Origin: Thermococcus alcaliphilus
Lineage (GTDB): Archaea > Methanobacteriota_B > Thermococci > Thermococcales > Thermococcaceae
Assembly: GCF_024054535.1 (NCBI RefSeq)
Contig: NZ_JAMXLV010000024.1
Span: forward strand, 104,202 to 168,201
Direction of reading: 5' to 3'
Length of the DNA: 64,000 nucleotides
Shown here: positions 26,360-35,070 of the stretch, one piece after another
Numbering within the stretch: position 1 is the first letter of the stretch
Layout: the number at the start of each line of letters is the position of its first letter
Notes under the pieces: model-generated
What the model was told of the DNA's origin: nothing
Database searches by the model: none
What the model saw: the letters and a program-made list of their open reading frames with translations, nothing else
Made by a program: the position numbers and the translations under genes

Positions 26360-26632
26360 ATGCAGGAGATAGAGAAGGTTGTCTGGAGTTTTCCGCTGTT
26401 CAAGACTTATGAGGAAAAGGAGAGATTTTTCAAGGTGTTAGGGCTACTGGTCTCTCATCAAATAACATTTGAAAAAGCTGCCGAAGTTCTCAAGCTTGAC
26501 AGGGAAAAGTTGGCATTTCTTTTAGACCTCCTTGAAGTGGACTATTCATTCTTGGATGAAGAAGAAGTGCATCTAGAAAAAGAGGCAGTGAAGAGGCTTT
26601 TGGAGGAGCTAAAAAGTGAGGATAGTCTTTAA
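26360..26632 (+). CDS. Small helical protein, probable antitoxin of the PIN toxin (UPF0175-like)
   Basis: 90 residues. The middle ITFEKAAEVLKLDREKLAFL is a helix-turn-helix like that of UPF0175 antitoxins, followed by an acidic C-terminal tail that could block a nuclease. The PIN gene overlaps its end by 17 bases. ATG 26360 is used; longer upstream reading is hydrophobic and crosses the promoter region. Confidence 0.65.
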   Translation: MQEIEKVVWSFPLFKTYEEKERFFKVLGLLVSHQITFEKAAEVLKLDREKLAFLLDLLEVDYSFLDEEEVHLEKEAVKRLLEELKSEDSL

Positions 26633-27083
26633 CACATCCCCACTGATCTTCTTAGAAAAGCTAAAATACCTCGACAAAATTTTTGATGTCTTTAGTGAGG
26701 TTATAATCCCAAAGGCAGTCTATGATGAAATTAGAGCAAAAAATGACAAATCCTCGAAGAAGATTGCTGAACTGATTAACATGGGAAAAATTAAAGTTCT
26801 CCAAGTAAAAGTAAATGCAGAAGAAATTGCAGGGTTGCATAAAGGGGAGAGCGAAGCAATAATCTTGGCGAAGAGGAATAACTGCTGGGTTGCTTTGGAT
26901 GATTTAAAAGCTCGAAAAGTTGCGAGGAGCGAAGGGGTTAAGGTAATTGGGACATTGGGCATTTTAAAGCTCTTAAAAGAATTAAACTTAGCCGAATTTG
27001 AATCCGAAGACCTTTTTAAAGAGCTAACTCGAGTAGGATTTAGAATTAAAAAGGAGCTGTTCTTTGAAATTTTTAAGGAATGA
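26616..27083 (+). CDS. DUF3368-type PIN toxin
   Basis: 155 residues from GTG 26616. It begins RIVFNTSPLIFLEKL, as DUF3368 PIN proteins do (Asn replaces the usual first Asp), and has GESEAIILAKRNN and LDDLKARKVA for the other acidic positions. Predicted ribonuclease toxin of a VapBC-like pair with the overlapping upstream gene. Confidence 0.8.
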   Translation: MRIVFNTSPLIFLEKLKYLDKIFDVFSEVIIPKAVYDEIRAKNDKSSKKIAELINMGKIKVLQVKVNAEEIAGLHKGESEAIILAKRNNCWVALDDLKARKVARSEGVKVIGTLGILKLLKELNLAEFESEDLFKELTRVGFRIKKELFFEIFKE

Positions 27084-27104
27084 TACTTCTAGTTTACTTT
27101 TTTT

Positions 27105-27144
27105 CTTTCGAAAGCCTCACCATTTAGGGCGGGTAGGAGGTCAG
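27105..27144 (+). repeat. Solo IS605-like end, copy A
   Basis: CTTTCGAAAGCCTCACCATT then AGGGCGGGTAGGAGGTCAG, closely related to 28621-28660 and to the left end at 7073-7105. No transposase is attached. With the 28621 copy it brackets the DUF234 ATPase gene in direct orientation. Confidence 0.65.
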
Positions 27145-27156
27145 AATTCTCAATGA

Positions 27157-28545
27157 CTAGCTTTGGGCGGCTATTAATCTTTCCAGATCTCTTAAATCCC
27201 AGCATGTGGCATCAGGGACTCTCTTTTTAAAGCTCTTTGCAATTATTAGGAATTCTTTCTCCCCGTTCCATTTTGTTAATTCCGCTTTTTCCATTAAATC
27301 TTCCAAAACTTTTTTTCCATTAACGTCATCTCTCCATTTAACCTCAATAAACAAAGCTTTGTTGCCTTTTGTTGCAACGAGGTCAATTTCGTAGCTTCCT
27401 TTCTGGCTCTTACCCCATTGTGGCCCAATTTCGTCGAATTCCAGAACTCCCCTCTGGTTCAGTTCAACAAGAATATCCCTCACAACCCTTTCGAATATCC
27501 TGCCAAAGTAGTTGGGGAAGCCATTTTCAATTTTCCTTATCAGGGCATCATAGTTCTCTGTTTCAACCAGATTTTGGTTCTTTCGTATGAAGGTAAACCA
27601 GAAGTTTAGGAAGTAATCGTTGATTATATAACGGGATTTTTTACTTTTTTTCTCCAGCAGGGGTTTTTCTCTTGAAATCAAATTGAAATATTCTTCCAGG
27701 GCTTTCAGGTACTTCGTTATGGTAGTGGGTTTCTGGGAGATTGCGTTTGCTATCTCAACGAGGGTGTTTCTACTGTTCGCAATGGCTTCCAAGATAGAGA
27801 AATATATCTTGTGGGCTCTCCCAAACTCTTCTATGAGCAAAGCTTCACCCTCACTCTGCAGAATAGAGGAAAATCTTAGCATCTCTTCCAGAAAGCTGAA
27901 GAAAGTCTTTTCGTTAAATAGTTCAAGATACTCATAATACTTAGGCACGCCACCAAAAACTCCATAAAACTTTATTTTTTCCTCAAAGTCCTTTATACCA
28001 AGGTCATCAAGCATTTGAAAAACAACGTTTGGTTTCAACGGCTTAAGGTCTATATAAAGGTCGCTCCTACCATACAGGGGGGATTTTCTAAGGAGGAACA
28101 CCTTTTTCATCATCCCTATGTAAGATCCAGAAAGCACAATGAAAAAACGTTTCTCTTCTTTGTATTCATCCCAGAACTTTTGAAGGTCGTGAATTATGGA
28201 GGGGTTTATTTTGAGAAAGTTCTGAAACTCATCAAAAAATATTGGTATCTTATCTTGGGTTTTGAACAAGAAGCTCAAAAAATCCTCAAAGTTCTCAAAT
28301 TTTGGGGAATAGCCAAGCTTTTCGCTTATCTCCTCCTGAAAGTCCTCAAGTAAGAGTGACTCCTCCTTCACCGGTACAAAAAAGTCTAAGTAAGGAATAT
28401 TTTTCCTTGAGAAAAATTCTCTAATGAGTCTTGTTTTTCCAATTCTACGCCTACCGGTAATTATAACTAGGGAAGACCTCCTTTTTGTGAGGTTAAAGCT
28501 TTTTTCCAGGGCTTTGAGCTCCTTCTCCCTGTCGTAGAATTTCAT
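27157..28545 (-). CDS. Archaeal STAND-like ATPase with DUF234 C-terminus
   Basis: 462 residues. P-loop TGRRRIGKTRL near residues 30-40 and Walker B IPIFFDEFQNF near 100 belong to the archaeal ATPase family (PF01637). A winged helix follows near 260-290 (LVEIANAISQKPTTITKYLK) and the C-terminal DUF234 is nuclease-like with IDLVATKGNKALFIEVKWR (D...E-x-K). The last part suggests DNA binding or cutting. The family is often mobile and strain-specific. The gene stands between two direct copies of an IS-end repeat. Confidence 0.85.
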   Translation of the reverse strand: MKFYDREKELKALEKSFNLTKRRSSLVIITGRRRIGKTRLIREFFSRKNIPYLDFFVPVKEESLLLEDFQEEISEKLGYSPKFENFEDFLSFLFKTQDKIPIFFDEFQNFLKINPSIIHDLQKFWDEYKEEKRFFIVLSGSYIGMMKKVFLLRKSPLYGRSDLYIDLKPLKPNVVFQMLDDLGIKDFEEKIKFYGVFGGVPKYYEYLELFNEKTFFSFLEEMLRFSSILQSEGEALLIEEFGRAHKIYFSILEAIANSRNTLVEIANAISQKPTTITKYLKALEEYFNLISREKPLLEKKSKKSRYIINDYFLNFWFTFIRKNQNLVETENYDALIRKIENGFPNYFGRIFERVVRDILVELNQRGVLEFDEIGPQWGKSQKGSYEIDLVATKGNKALFIEVKWRDDVNGKKVLEDLMEKAELTKWNGEKEFLIIAKSFKKRVPDATCWDLRDLERLIAAQS

Positions 28546-28620
28546 TTATTATCCACCTATAGGATTATCCTGTTTCTGGATATTTATATTTTTCGGTTGA
28601 ACTCTATATTTACCTTTTTT

Positions 28621-28660
28621 CTTTTGAAAGCCTCTCCCTTCAGGGCGGGGAGGAGGTCAG
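28621..28660 (+). repeat. Solo IS605-like end, copy B
   Basis: CTTTTGAAAGCCTCTCCC, TT, then CAGGGCGGGGAGGAGGTCAG. The inner CTCCCTTCAGGGCGGGGAG can fold into a hairpin. It differs from copy A at only a few positions and is preceded by the same T-run (CTTTTTT). Confidence 0.7.
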
Positions 28661-28727
28661 TATAAACACACCCTAAGAACTTAAAATTTTTATACCTCTG
28701 TGCTTCCCAGTTTTTTGGGCATTAAAA

Positions 28728-30137
28728 ATGAGCGTGAGGGAAGTAAGAAGGATTTTTGGGAGCAGGATATTTGCAAGAGGGGAAAGATACTACAGGGAAG
28801 GAAGGGTTTTAAGCGCTGTAAAAATTGGAGACGTACTTTACGCACAGGTTAGGGGAAGCAAGACGTACAGGGTTGAGTTTGACCTCAAGAATATGAACTC
28901 CTTTTGCACATGCCCCTATGGAAGAAACTGTAAACATGGTGTGGCGGCATTTCTTGCATACTCCAATGGGAAGTTTTTCGATGGTGATGCTTTCCTCGAA
29001 TCCATGAGAGAGAAGAGCAAAGAGGAAATTCTGGGCATTTTAAAGGAACTCCTGAAAAACAATCCGGAAATTCTGCCTGAAATAAAAAGAGAGGTAGATC
29101 TCTTCTCTTATTTTGAGGGGTATCTCTCCTATGAAGATGCGGTTGAGGTGGGCAGGATAATTAAGAGCGGAATTTCGAAGGACGACGCTTGGGAGCTGCT
29201 TGAGTATATATGCAGGCACTACTATGGCTTCGGTGGGTTTTACGACGACTATAGGGATTTTTACTATGGAGACACTGTCCTGAAACCCTTGTTTGAGGTC
29301 ATAGAGAAAAACATCAGTAAAGAAGACTTTAAAAGGTTTTTAGAACTCCTTAAGCTTTTAGACGTGTCAGATGATGTCTATAGATACGCCTATGAAGTTC
29401 TGCTGAGGAACGCTGAGCTCTTCAAAGAGGATATCTCAAATACTGAGAACATAAGCGTTGAGCTAAGAGCACCGTTGCTCGCAAAGATTGGAGAGAAAGA
29501 AAAGGCTGAGGCGCTTATACTAAACTCCAGCTTAAGTCCGCGGGAGAAAGTAATGCTTCTCCTAGAGGTGAATCCAGAACTTGCGGAGGAACTCGGCTTG
29601 AAATTCTCAGAGTATCATTTGCTTATAGAGTACTTTGGCAAAAGGAGGGAATATGAGAAGGTTATAGATCTCTACACGGCGAGCGATGGTGTAGGGTATC
29701 TCATAAGCTATGTTTGTGAGGCCATAAAGGCTACGGGCAGATTTGAAGTCTTTAAAGAAATATTAAAGAAAGAAAGCGCGAATATGGCGTTTTTATGCGC
29801 AGTTGAACTGGGTCTTAAGGATAGAATTATCGAGTTATTTCCAGATGCCGTCGAAAAGTACATAGCGGGTACCCTCTCCAGGCAGGCAATTTTGGATGCA
29901 CTCTCGCTCATTGGGGATGATTTAAAGTCCATAATCCCGGACATTGAAAAGATTGTGGAATTTGAGGTTGCCAAGAAGAAGAGGAACGCCTACGAATTTG
30001 CAGCAGAGCTCCTAAAGCTCATCAAAAAGGTAGATGCTAAAGAGTACGAACGCTTGGTGGAAAAGCTCAAGAAAAGACATCCAAGAATAAGAGCACTATG
30101 GGAGATATTGGAGGGGACTATTCGCTGTAGTTCTTGA
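28728..30137 (+). CDS. SWIM zinc-finger protein with helical repeats
   Basis: 469 residues. The SWIM finger is at C60-x-C62...C68-x-H70 (FCTCPYGRNCKHGVAAFLAY). The remaining 390 residues are helical and repeat-like (for example LLIEYFGKRREYEKVIDLY), with the look of a scaffold. SWIM domains bind DNA or proteins; role unknown. A TATA-like TTTTTATA about 40 bases before ATG 28728 suggests its own promoter. Confidence 0.8.
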   Translation: MSVREVRRIFGSRIFARGERYYREGRVLSAVKIGDVLYAQVRGSKTYRVEFDLKNMNSFCTCPYGRNCKHGVAAFLAYSNGKFFDGDAFLESMREKSKEEILGILKELLKNNPEILPEIKREVDLFSYFEGYLSYEDAVEVGRIIKSGISKDDAWELLEYICRHYYGFGGFYDDYRDFYYGDTVLKPLFEVIEKNISKEDFKRFLELLKLLDVSDDVYRYAYEVLLRNAELFKEDISNTENISVELRAPLLAKIGEKEKAEALILNSSLSPREKVMLLLEVNPELAEELGLKFSEYHLLIEYFGKRREYEKVIDLYTASDGVGYLISYVCEAIKATGRFEVFKEILKKESANMAFLCAVELGLKDRIIELFPDAVEKYIAGTLSRQAILDALSLIGDDLKSIIPDIEKIVEFEVAKKKRNAYEFAAELLKLIKKVDAKEYERLVEKLKKRHPRIRALWEILEGTIRCSS

Positions 30138-30212
30138 AAGTCTCGCCTTAATCTGGAGATCTCTACACCCAACCTCTTTTCCGCCTGTTCTGAAGGGCGA
30201 GGCTTGAAAAAA
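30131..30212. repeat. Decayed inverted IS-end pair
   Basis: Plus strand CTTGAAAGTCTCGCC at about 30133 and, inverted, GGGCGAGGCTTGAA at about 30196 resemble the IS605-like end at 28621, facing each other about 50 bases apart. The pair can also form a long stem that could end transcription of the SWIM gene, whose stop falls within it. The gap to 30325 shows nothing else. Confidence 0.45.
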
Positions 30213-30325
30213 GTTCTCAACCAGTCAAATTTTGGCGTTTCAACACCAAGGAAATCTTACAAGCCCAAGCATGTTTTCTGTTGGGGGAATTATTTGCAAA
30301 GCCTTCGCCACTTGCGATATACCCC

Positions 30326-30568
30326 TTAACCACTCAAAACCTCGTAAACTTTCTTCATAACTATGATTGCGAATATCACAAGGAGGAGTTCAACTAGGGG
30401 CTTCAAGCCTTCCTTATGCTCTTTGCTTAAGAACAGGCTTCCCACTTCGAGGGTTATCAAAAGTCCGATGAGAGTTAAGGTTAAGAATATGTCGACGCTC
30501 TTTGTTGCAAGTGCTGATATGAGAACCCACGATGATAAAAATAGGAGCATGTAATCCTCTACATCCAT
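30326..30568 (-). CDS. Small membrane protein
   Basis: 80 residues with three hydrophobic segments (LLFLSSWVLISALATK, IFLTLTLIGLLITLEVGSLF, LLLVIFAIIVMKKV). Not recognised. Its start overlaps the end of the upstream gene by ten bases, so they are cotranscribed. Confidence 0.6.
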   Translation of the reverse strand: MDVEDYMLLFLSSWVLISALATKSVDIFLTLTLIGLLITLEVGSLFLSKEHKEGLKPLVELLLVIFAIIVMKKVYEVLSG

Positions 30569-31299
30569 TCCCTAACGCCTCCAAGCTTTTTGGCTTTTAT
30601 CTCGATGCCGTAGTCTTTTTTCTCAAAGCTTTCCACGCCTATGAGGTTGTCCGTTGCTTTAGCTAAGCTGAGGAGAATAGATGCACATATTGGACATTGG
30701 ACTTTTCCACACTCTTCCGGACTGCACGATACTTCAGGCGAAACGATCACCCTTATATTTTCGTCGTTTTCCTCTATGTAGACCCTCTCTGCCAGTCCAA
30801 GGGCTTTTAGAACAGAGCCCGCCGAAGACTCTACCTCTGGAACGCTGGTTATCGGTGCTTCTAAGTGCTCCTCGTACTTCTCGAGAAGGTCCGTCCCTAG
30901 GGAGGTTATGAGGAGGCCCATTGATCTTTCACTAGGAACGTCAGTCAGGAAAAACGTGTTCTCATCAAGCCTTGCGGGGTCTAGGTCGAATTCCTCATAG
31001 AGGGGAACAAAAACTCCTCCTTTTGGGAGGTTTTCGTATGGGGGAATGTAGACGGCCTTACCCTCAAGCTTCAGGTTGTTTAGGAGGTTTTTGAGAAACC
31101 CTTTATAGGAGTTTAACATTACGTCTACGGCGTCTTTCTTCACGTACTTGGAGGATTTCAATATCAGAACAACTGCACTCAAAAACAGCCCGGCGATTCC
31201 CAAATTAATGTATGATTGATTTGCATCTAGGAAGCCTTTTAGAGCTATTAATCCTCCGGAAACCCCAAGCGCAGCGCTTACTATGTATTTCAATTCCAT
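30559..31299 (-). CDS. Conserved membrane-anchored protein, function unknown
   Basis: 246 residues. Two N-terminal helices are followed by a soluble domain with a cysteine cluster CSPEECGKVQCPICASIL near residue 200. I do not recognise a named family, though a metal site formed by the four cysteines is plausible. It is divergent from the DUF58/MoxR operon start and overlaps the small membrane gene downstream. Confidence 0.65.
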   Translation of the reverse strand: MELKYIVSAALGVSGGLIALKGFLDANQSYINLGIAGLFLSAVVLILKSSKYVKKDAVDVMLNSYKGFLKNLLNNLKLEGKAVYIPPYENLPKGGVFVPLYEEFDLDPARLDENTFFLTDVPSERSMGLLITSLGTDLLEKYEEHLEAPITSVPEVESSAGSVLKALGLAERVYIEENDENIRVIVSPEVSCSPEECGKVQCPICASILLSLAKATDNLIGVESFEKKDYGIEIKAKKLGGVREWM

Positions 31300-31368
31300 T
31301 TCTCATCCCAAGTTATAGGGCACCATCAACTTTAAAAGGTTTGTTTTGTGAAATTTCCACCGATAAAA

Positions 31369-33132
31369 ATGAGAGCGAGAACTCTTGTTTTAGCTCTTGT
31401 ATTCATAACCCTTGTTTCAGAGCTTGCTTATGCTGAAAGCTATTCTCAGGCGGAGGAGAATGATTATGGGGTTTATCTTTACTTCAACACCATGCTTGAA
31501 GAGTTCAATTCAGTTTTGAACGAGCTCCTCGAGAGTGAAAACGGTACCACTAGGGCTGAGTCGTTCTATTCCCTTGCAAACGTTACGGCTGAGGAGGTTG
31601 TAAAGTACGGTTCCTTTGGGATAAGACCTTCTGCACTTGAGCTTGCATACCGCTTTAAAGCTCTTGGAGAAGGGCTGTTTATGCTTTCTTCAAGCCAGTG
31701 GAAGTTTATAGAAAGTCTTGAAAATAGTAACTTCCTTGATGCGAGGACAAACCTTTTCTCAATGAAGGCTTCTTTGGAGGAAATTTACTTTAATCTGGAA
31801 TACATTTCTGAGGTAAGATTTGTTGACGAGAACGGAGAGGCTTTGAGTTTTGATTTGACCGAAATATACGAGACCCTTGAAAAGGTTGTCAGACTTATAG
31901 GGAGATACGAGGAAATGCTCAACAGATTGTCAGCTCCTACGGAATTCTCGATATTTTCATCAAAGGAGAATCCTTTTTTGTATGAGAACGTCACCTTTTA
32001 CGGCTACACACTAGGGCTTGAAGAGGTGAGGGTTGTAATAAATAATACCTCTTATATTCCGGAGATAGAAAACGGCGGCTTCAAGCTCCGCTATTCTTTC
32101 AACGAAACTGGGGTCTATGAGGTATATGCGCAGGCAGTAAACGGGAGTCAGGTGGTTACTTCAAACGTTCTCCAGATACACGTTCAAAAGATCCCAACCC
32201 ATATAATCGCCCTAGAAAAAGCCGGCATTAGCGTAACGGTAGAGGGCTATTTGGTCGATGAATTTGGGAATTACCTTCGGGGGAAAATAGTTGTTTTGGA
32301 GGTTGATGGGGAAAAGTACACTGCACAAACGGACGAAAACGGAACTTTTGTTTTTGAGCTGGGTGAGATCTTTGAAAGTAAAAACGCCACGATATCCTTT
32401 GCTGGGGACGAGGTATATAATGGAACAATGGCTGAGCTGACACTGATGCCTCCGAAAAAGAGGCTAACAATAAGGCTGTTTTTTGAAGAAAATGAGGTTA
32501 GAGCGGGAGAAGAAGTTAAGATACCTGGCTATATAAATGGAACACTTGAGGAGATACCCCTTGAGGTCTACGTTGATGACAAATTAGCTGAGACAATGAA
32601 TGCTAGGGGAAACTTCACTCTCCCCCTAAGGTTTGAAGAGGGAAAACATAGCGTATACGTTAGGTTCCCCGGAAACGATGAGTTTGCCGAGAGCGTTTCA
32701 AATATTGTTGAGGTCAATGCTGTCCCCTACAATTACATGGATAGGGCATTGGCTTTCCTTGTTTTTCTGGTCTTGGGGTTTTTAGCGTATAGGCTTCTTG
32801 CGAGAAAGCCAAAGGTTGAGGTCGTCGAAACAAAGCCCGAGGAAGAACAAGCAGAGGTTTTGATAGGTGAAGAGAAGGCTGACCCGATAAAATCCTACCG
32901 CTTCCTGTATAACTTCTTCAGAAGACTTTACAACCTTCCAAGATCAATAACCCCGAGAGAGCTCCTCAAAAGGTTTGAGAACGAAATTTTCGCTCCCGAG
33001 CTGAGGAAAGCAACGGTTCTTCATGAAAAGGGCTTCTACGGGAAGAAGAAGTTGAGTGTGAGAGAGATCCTTGAAGGAGTAAGGAGCGTTGCAGCTGCTA
33101 TAGTAAAAGTCTTCGTGAGGGAAGAGCTATGA
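31369..33132 (+). CDS. Secreted Ig-like/DUF4129-type membrane protein, first gene of MoxR operon
   Basis: 587 residues. A signal peptide ends near LAYA; a helical region and two to three Ig-like or carboxypeptidase-regulatory-like beta domains follow (GYLVDEFGNYLRGKIVVLEVDG; VRFPGNDEFAES), one C-terminal membrane helix (LAFLVFLVLGFLAYRLLA), then a cytoplasmic tail like DUF4129 (SITPRELLKRFENEIFAPEL). DUF4129 proteins accompany MoxR/DUF58 genes. ATG 31369 is used rather than GTG 31348, given the TATA-like CTTTAAAAG near 31330. The next ATG overlaps its stop (ATGA). Confidence 0.7.
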   Translation: MRARTLVLALVFITLVSELAYAESYSQAEENDYGVYLYFNTMLEEFNSVLNELLESENGTTRAESFYSLANVTAEEVVKYGSFGIRPSALELAYRFKALGEGLFMLSSSQWKFIESLENSNFLDARTNLFSMKASLEEIYFNLEYISEVRFVDENGEALSFDLTEIYETLEKVVRLIGRYEEMLNRLSAPTEFSIFSSKENPFLYENVTFYGYTLGLEEVRVVINNTSYIPEIENGGFKLRYSFNETGVYEVYAQAVNGSQVVTSNVLQIHVQKIPTHIIALEKAGISVTVEGYLVDEFGNYLRGKIVVLEVDGEKYTAQTDENGTFVFELGEIFESKNATISFAGDEVYNGTMAELTLMPPKKRLTIRLFFEENEVRAGEEVKIPGYINGTLEEIPLEVYVDDKLAETMNARGNFTLPLRFEEGKHSVYVRFPGNDEFAESVSNIVEVNAVPYNYMDRALAFLVFLVLGFLAYRLLARKPKVEVVETKPEEEQAEVLIGEEKADPIKSYRFLYNFFRRLYNLPRSITPRELLKRFENEIFAPELRKATVLHEKGFYGKKKLSVREILEGVRSVAAAIVKVFVREEL

Positions 33133-34148
33133 GCCGGGTTCTATATGCGATACTCCTTGTTGTTGGAATTGGCCTTATGATCATGCCCCTCTCAGTTCCG
33201 GTATTCAAGAGTAGCGCTGAGTACAGCGTTTTGAACACAGAGTGGAACGGGGTTTCAAGCTTTGGAAAGCTCCTCTACTCAAAGGGTGAAATCGTGCCCG
33301 TCTTGATGACTTTTGACTCAGCTGGCCTTGGCGAGAAAAAAGGAACCCTAATAATAGTGGGCCCCAATCTGGACTTTACGAATGAGGAAATAGCCGAGCT
33401 TAGAGAGTTTTTGGAAAACGGCAACACTCTGCTTCTGGTAGACGACTTTGGGACAGGCAATCAAATTCTAGAGGGCTTGGGACTTGAGCAGAGGTTTGGA
33501 AGGGGAGAGCTGATAACGCCAATATACTCCAAAAACTACCACTATCCAATAACCGCGGAGATAAATGATTCAGAGCTTGGCAAGAACGTTGAGAAGATAG
33601 TCATGTATAAGCCTTCGGTAATTCTAAACCCCCAAAATGCTCTCGTTTATACTCCCAACGCTTCCATCTTCAAAAACAGCTATGGGGCCTTTGCAGTTGT
33701 TGATAAGGTAGAATATGGAAGCGGAGAAATAATACTCATCTCAGATCCAGATATATTCACGAACTCCCTCTTCAGGGAAAACGAGGAGTTCATAAAGAAC
33801 CTTCTCGACTACGTGAGCGGGCCGTTCTTTATTGACGAAGCCCACCACAGGGACTTCAACCCATATTCCTCCGGAACAATAACCATAAGGAGGGCTGTCA
33901 ATAAGGAGCTAATATTCTACTACATCCTGTTCGTGGCGGGAATAGCGTTTGTAATTGAGACTGGCATTTGGTTAAAGGTTTTGGAGAAGATTTTGGGTCT
34001 TCTCTTTAGATTCTTTAAGGAGGAGAAAGAAAGCCTTGAGGAAATTATTAAAAGCCTTGAAAATGAAGGGCTTAACAAAGAACTACTCCTCAAGATCATT
34101 AGTGAAATTGAGAGTGGGTCAAAATTAGGTGGTAGGCATGGAAGGTAA
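33129..34148 (+). CDS. DUF4350-type membrane protein
   Basis: 339 residues. An N-terminal helix, then a large outside domain with a glutamine-amidotransferase-like fold (GTLIIVGPNLDFTNEEIAEL, NGNTLLLVDDFGTGNQIL, FFIDEAHHRDF), and a second helix near residue 275. This is the DUF4350 layout seen beside MoxR. It overlaps both neighbours by a few bases. Confidence 0.75.
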   Translation: MSRVLYAILLVVGIGLMIMPLSVPVFKSSAEYSVLNTEWNGVSSFGKLLYSKGEIVPVLMTFDSAGLGEKKGTLIIVGPNLDFTNEEIAELREFLENGNTLLLVDDFGTGNQILEGLGLEQRFGRGELITPIYSKNYHYPITAEINDSELGKNVEKIVMYKPSVILNPQNALVYTPNASIFKNSYGAFAVVDKVEYGSGEIILISDPDIFTNSLFRENEEFIKNLLDYVSGPFFIDEAHHRDFNPYSSGTITIRRAVNKELIFYYILFVAGIAFVIETGIWLKVLEKILGLLFRFFKEEKESLEEIIKSLENEGLNKELLLKIISEIESGSKLGGRHGR

Positions 34149-35067
34149 AGAGTTCATGGAGAGGCTTAAGAAGGAAGTCAACAAAGCAGTTGTTGGTAAG
34201 GAAGATGTTATAGAGTTTTTGACAATTGCCTTGCTTTCAGAGGGGCACGTGCTGATTGAGGGAATTCCAGGAGTTGCGAAAACCACAATAGCCAAGGCGT
34301 TTTCAAAGGCAATAGGGCTGAAGTTCTCGAGGATACAGCTTACGCCGGATTTGCTTCCCGCTGACATCATTGGAATCTTCTACTACGATCAGAAGACAAA
34401 GGAATGGACTATAAAGCATGGGCCGATTTTTGCAAACGTCATTTTGGCAGATGAGATAAACAGGGCTCAGCCAAAGACACAATCGGCTCTGCTAGAGGCC
34501 ATGCAGGAGAGGCAGGTGACCATAGAGGGCGTAACCCACAAGCTTCCAGAGCCTTTTTTGGTGATAGCTACTATGAACCCTCTTGAGCACGAGGGTGTTT
34601 ACGTTTTGCCCGAGGCGCAGCTAGACAGGTTCATGCTGAAAATAGAGGTCGGCTTTCCGGACAAAGATGAAGAGATAATGCTCCTTAAGAGGAAGAGCCG
34701 AGATGAATTCTGGGATGTTGAGCCAATAGTGACTCATGAGGAGCTGCTGGAGCTCATGAGGAAAGTAAGAGAAGTTTCAGTCAGCGACGAGGTAATTGAG
34801 TACATATACGCCATCATCTCTAAAACGAGGAGCGACGAGAGGCTCCTCTTTGGGGCTTCTCCGAGGGCTGGAGAGCACTTGCTCTATGCAGCAAAGGCTT
34901 CAGCTTTCCTTGACGGGAGGGACTACGTAATTCCAGATGATGTTAAGAAAGTCGCCCCATCAGTTTTGAGCCATAGGCTGCTTCTAAAGGCTGAGTACGA
35001 GCTTGAAGGGATTAAAACCAAGGACATAATACGGGAAATCCTTGAGGACACAGAAGTGCCGGTGTAG
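34138..35067 (+). CDS. MoxR-family AAA+ ATPase
   Basis: 309 residues. Walker A EGIPGVAKTT near residue 42, Walker B ILADEINRAQPKTQSALLEAMQE, sensor 1 IATMNP and arginine ELDR-like AQLDRFM. MoxR proteins act as chaperones that mature partners, typically VWA or DUF58 proteins encoded next door, as here. ATG 34138 has GGTGGT upstream. Confidence 0.93.
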   Translation: MEGKEFMERLKKEVNKAVVGKEDVIEFLTIALLSEGHVLIEGIPGVAKTTIAKAFSKAIGLKFSRIQLTPDLLPADIIGIFYYDQKTKEWTIKHGPIFANVILADEINRAQPKTQSALLEAMQERQVTIEGVTHKLPEPFLVIATMNPLEHEGVYVLPEAQLDRFMLKIEVGFPDKDEEIMLLKRKSRDEFWDVEPIVTHEELLELMRKVREVSVSDEVIEYIYAIISKTRSDERLLFGASPRAGEHLLYAAKASAFLDGRDYVIPDDVKKVAPSVLSHRLLLKAEYELEGIKTKDIIREILEDTEVPV

Positions 35068-35070
35068 TCC

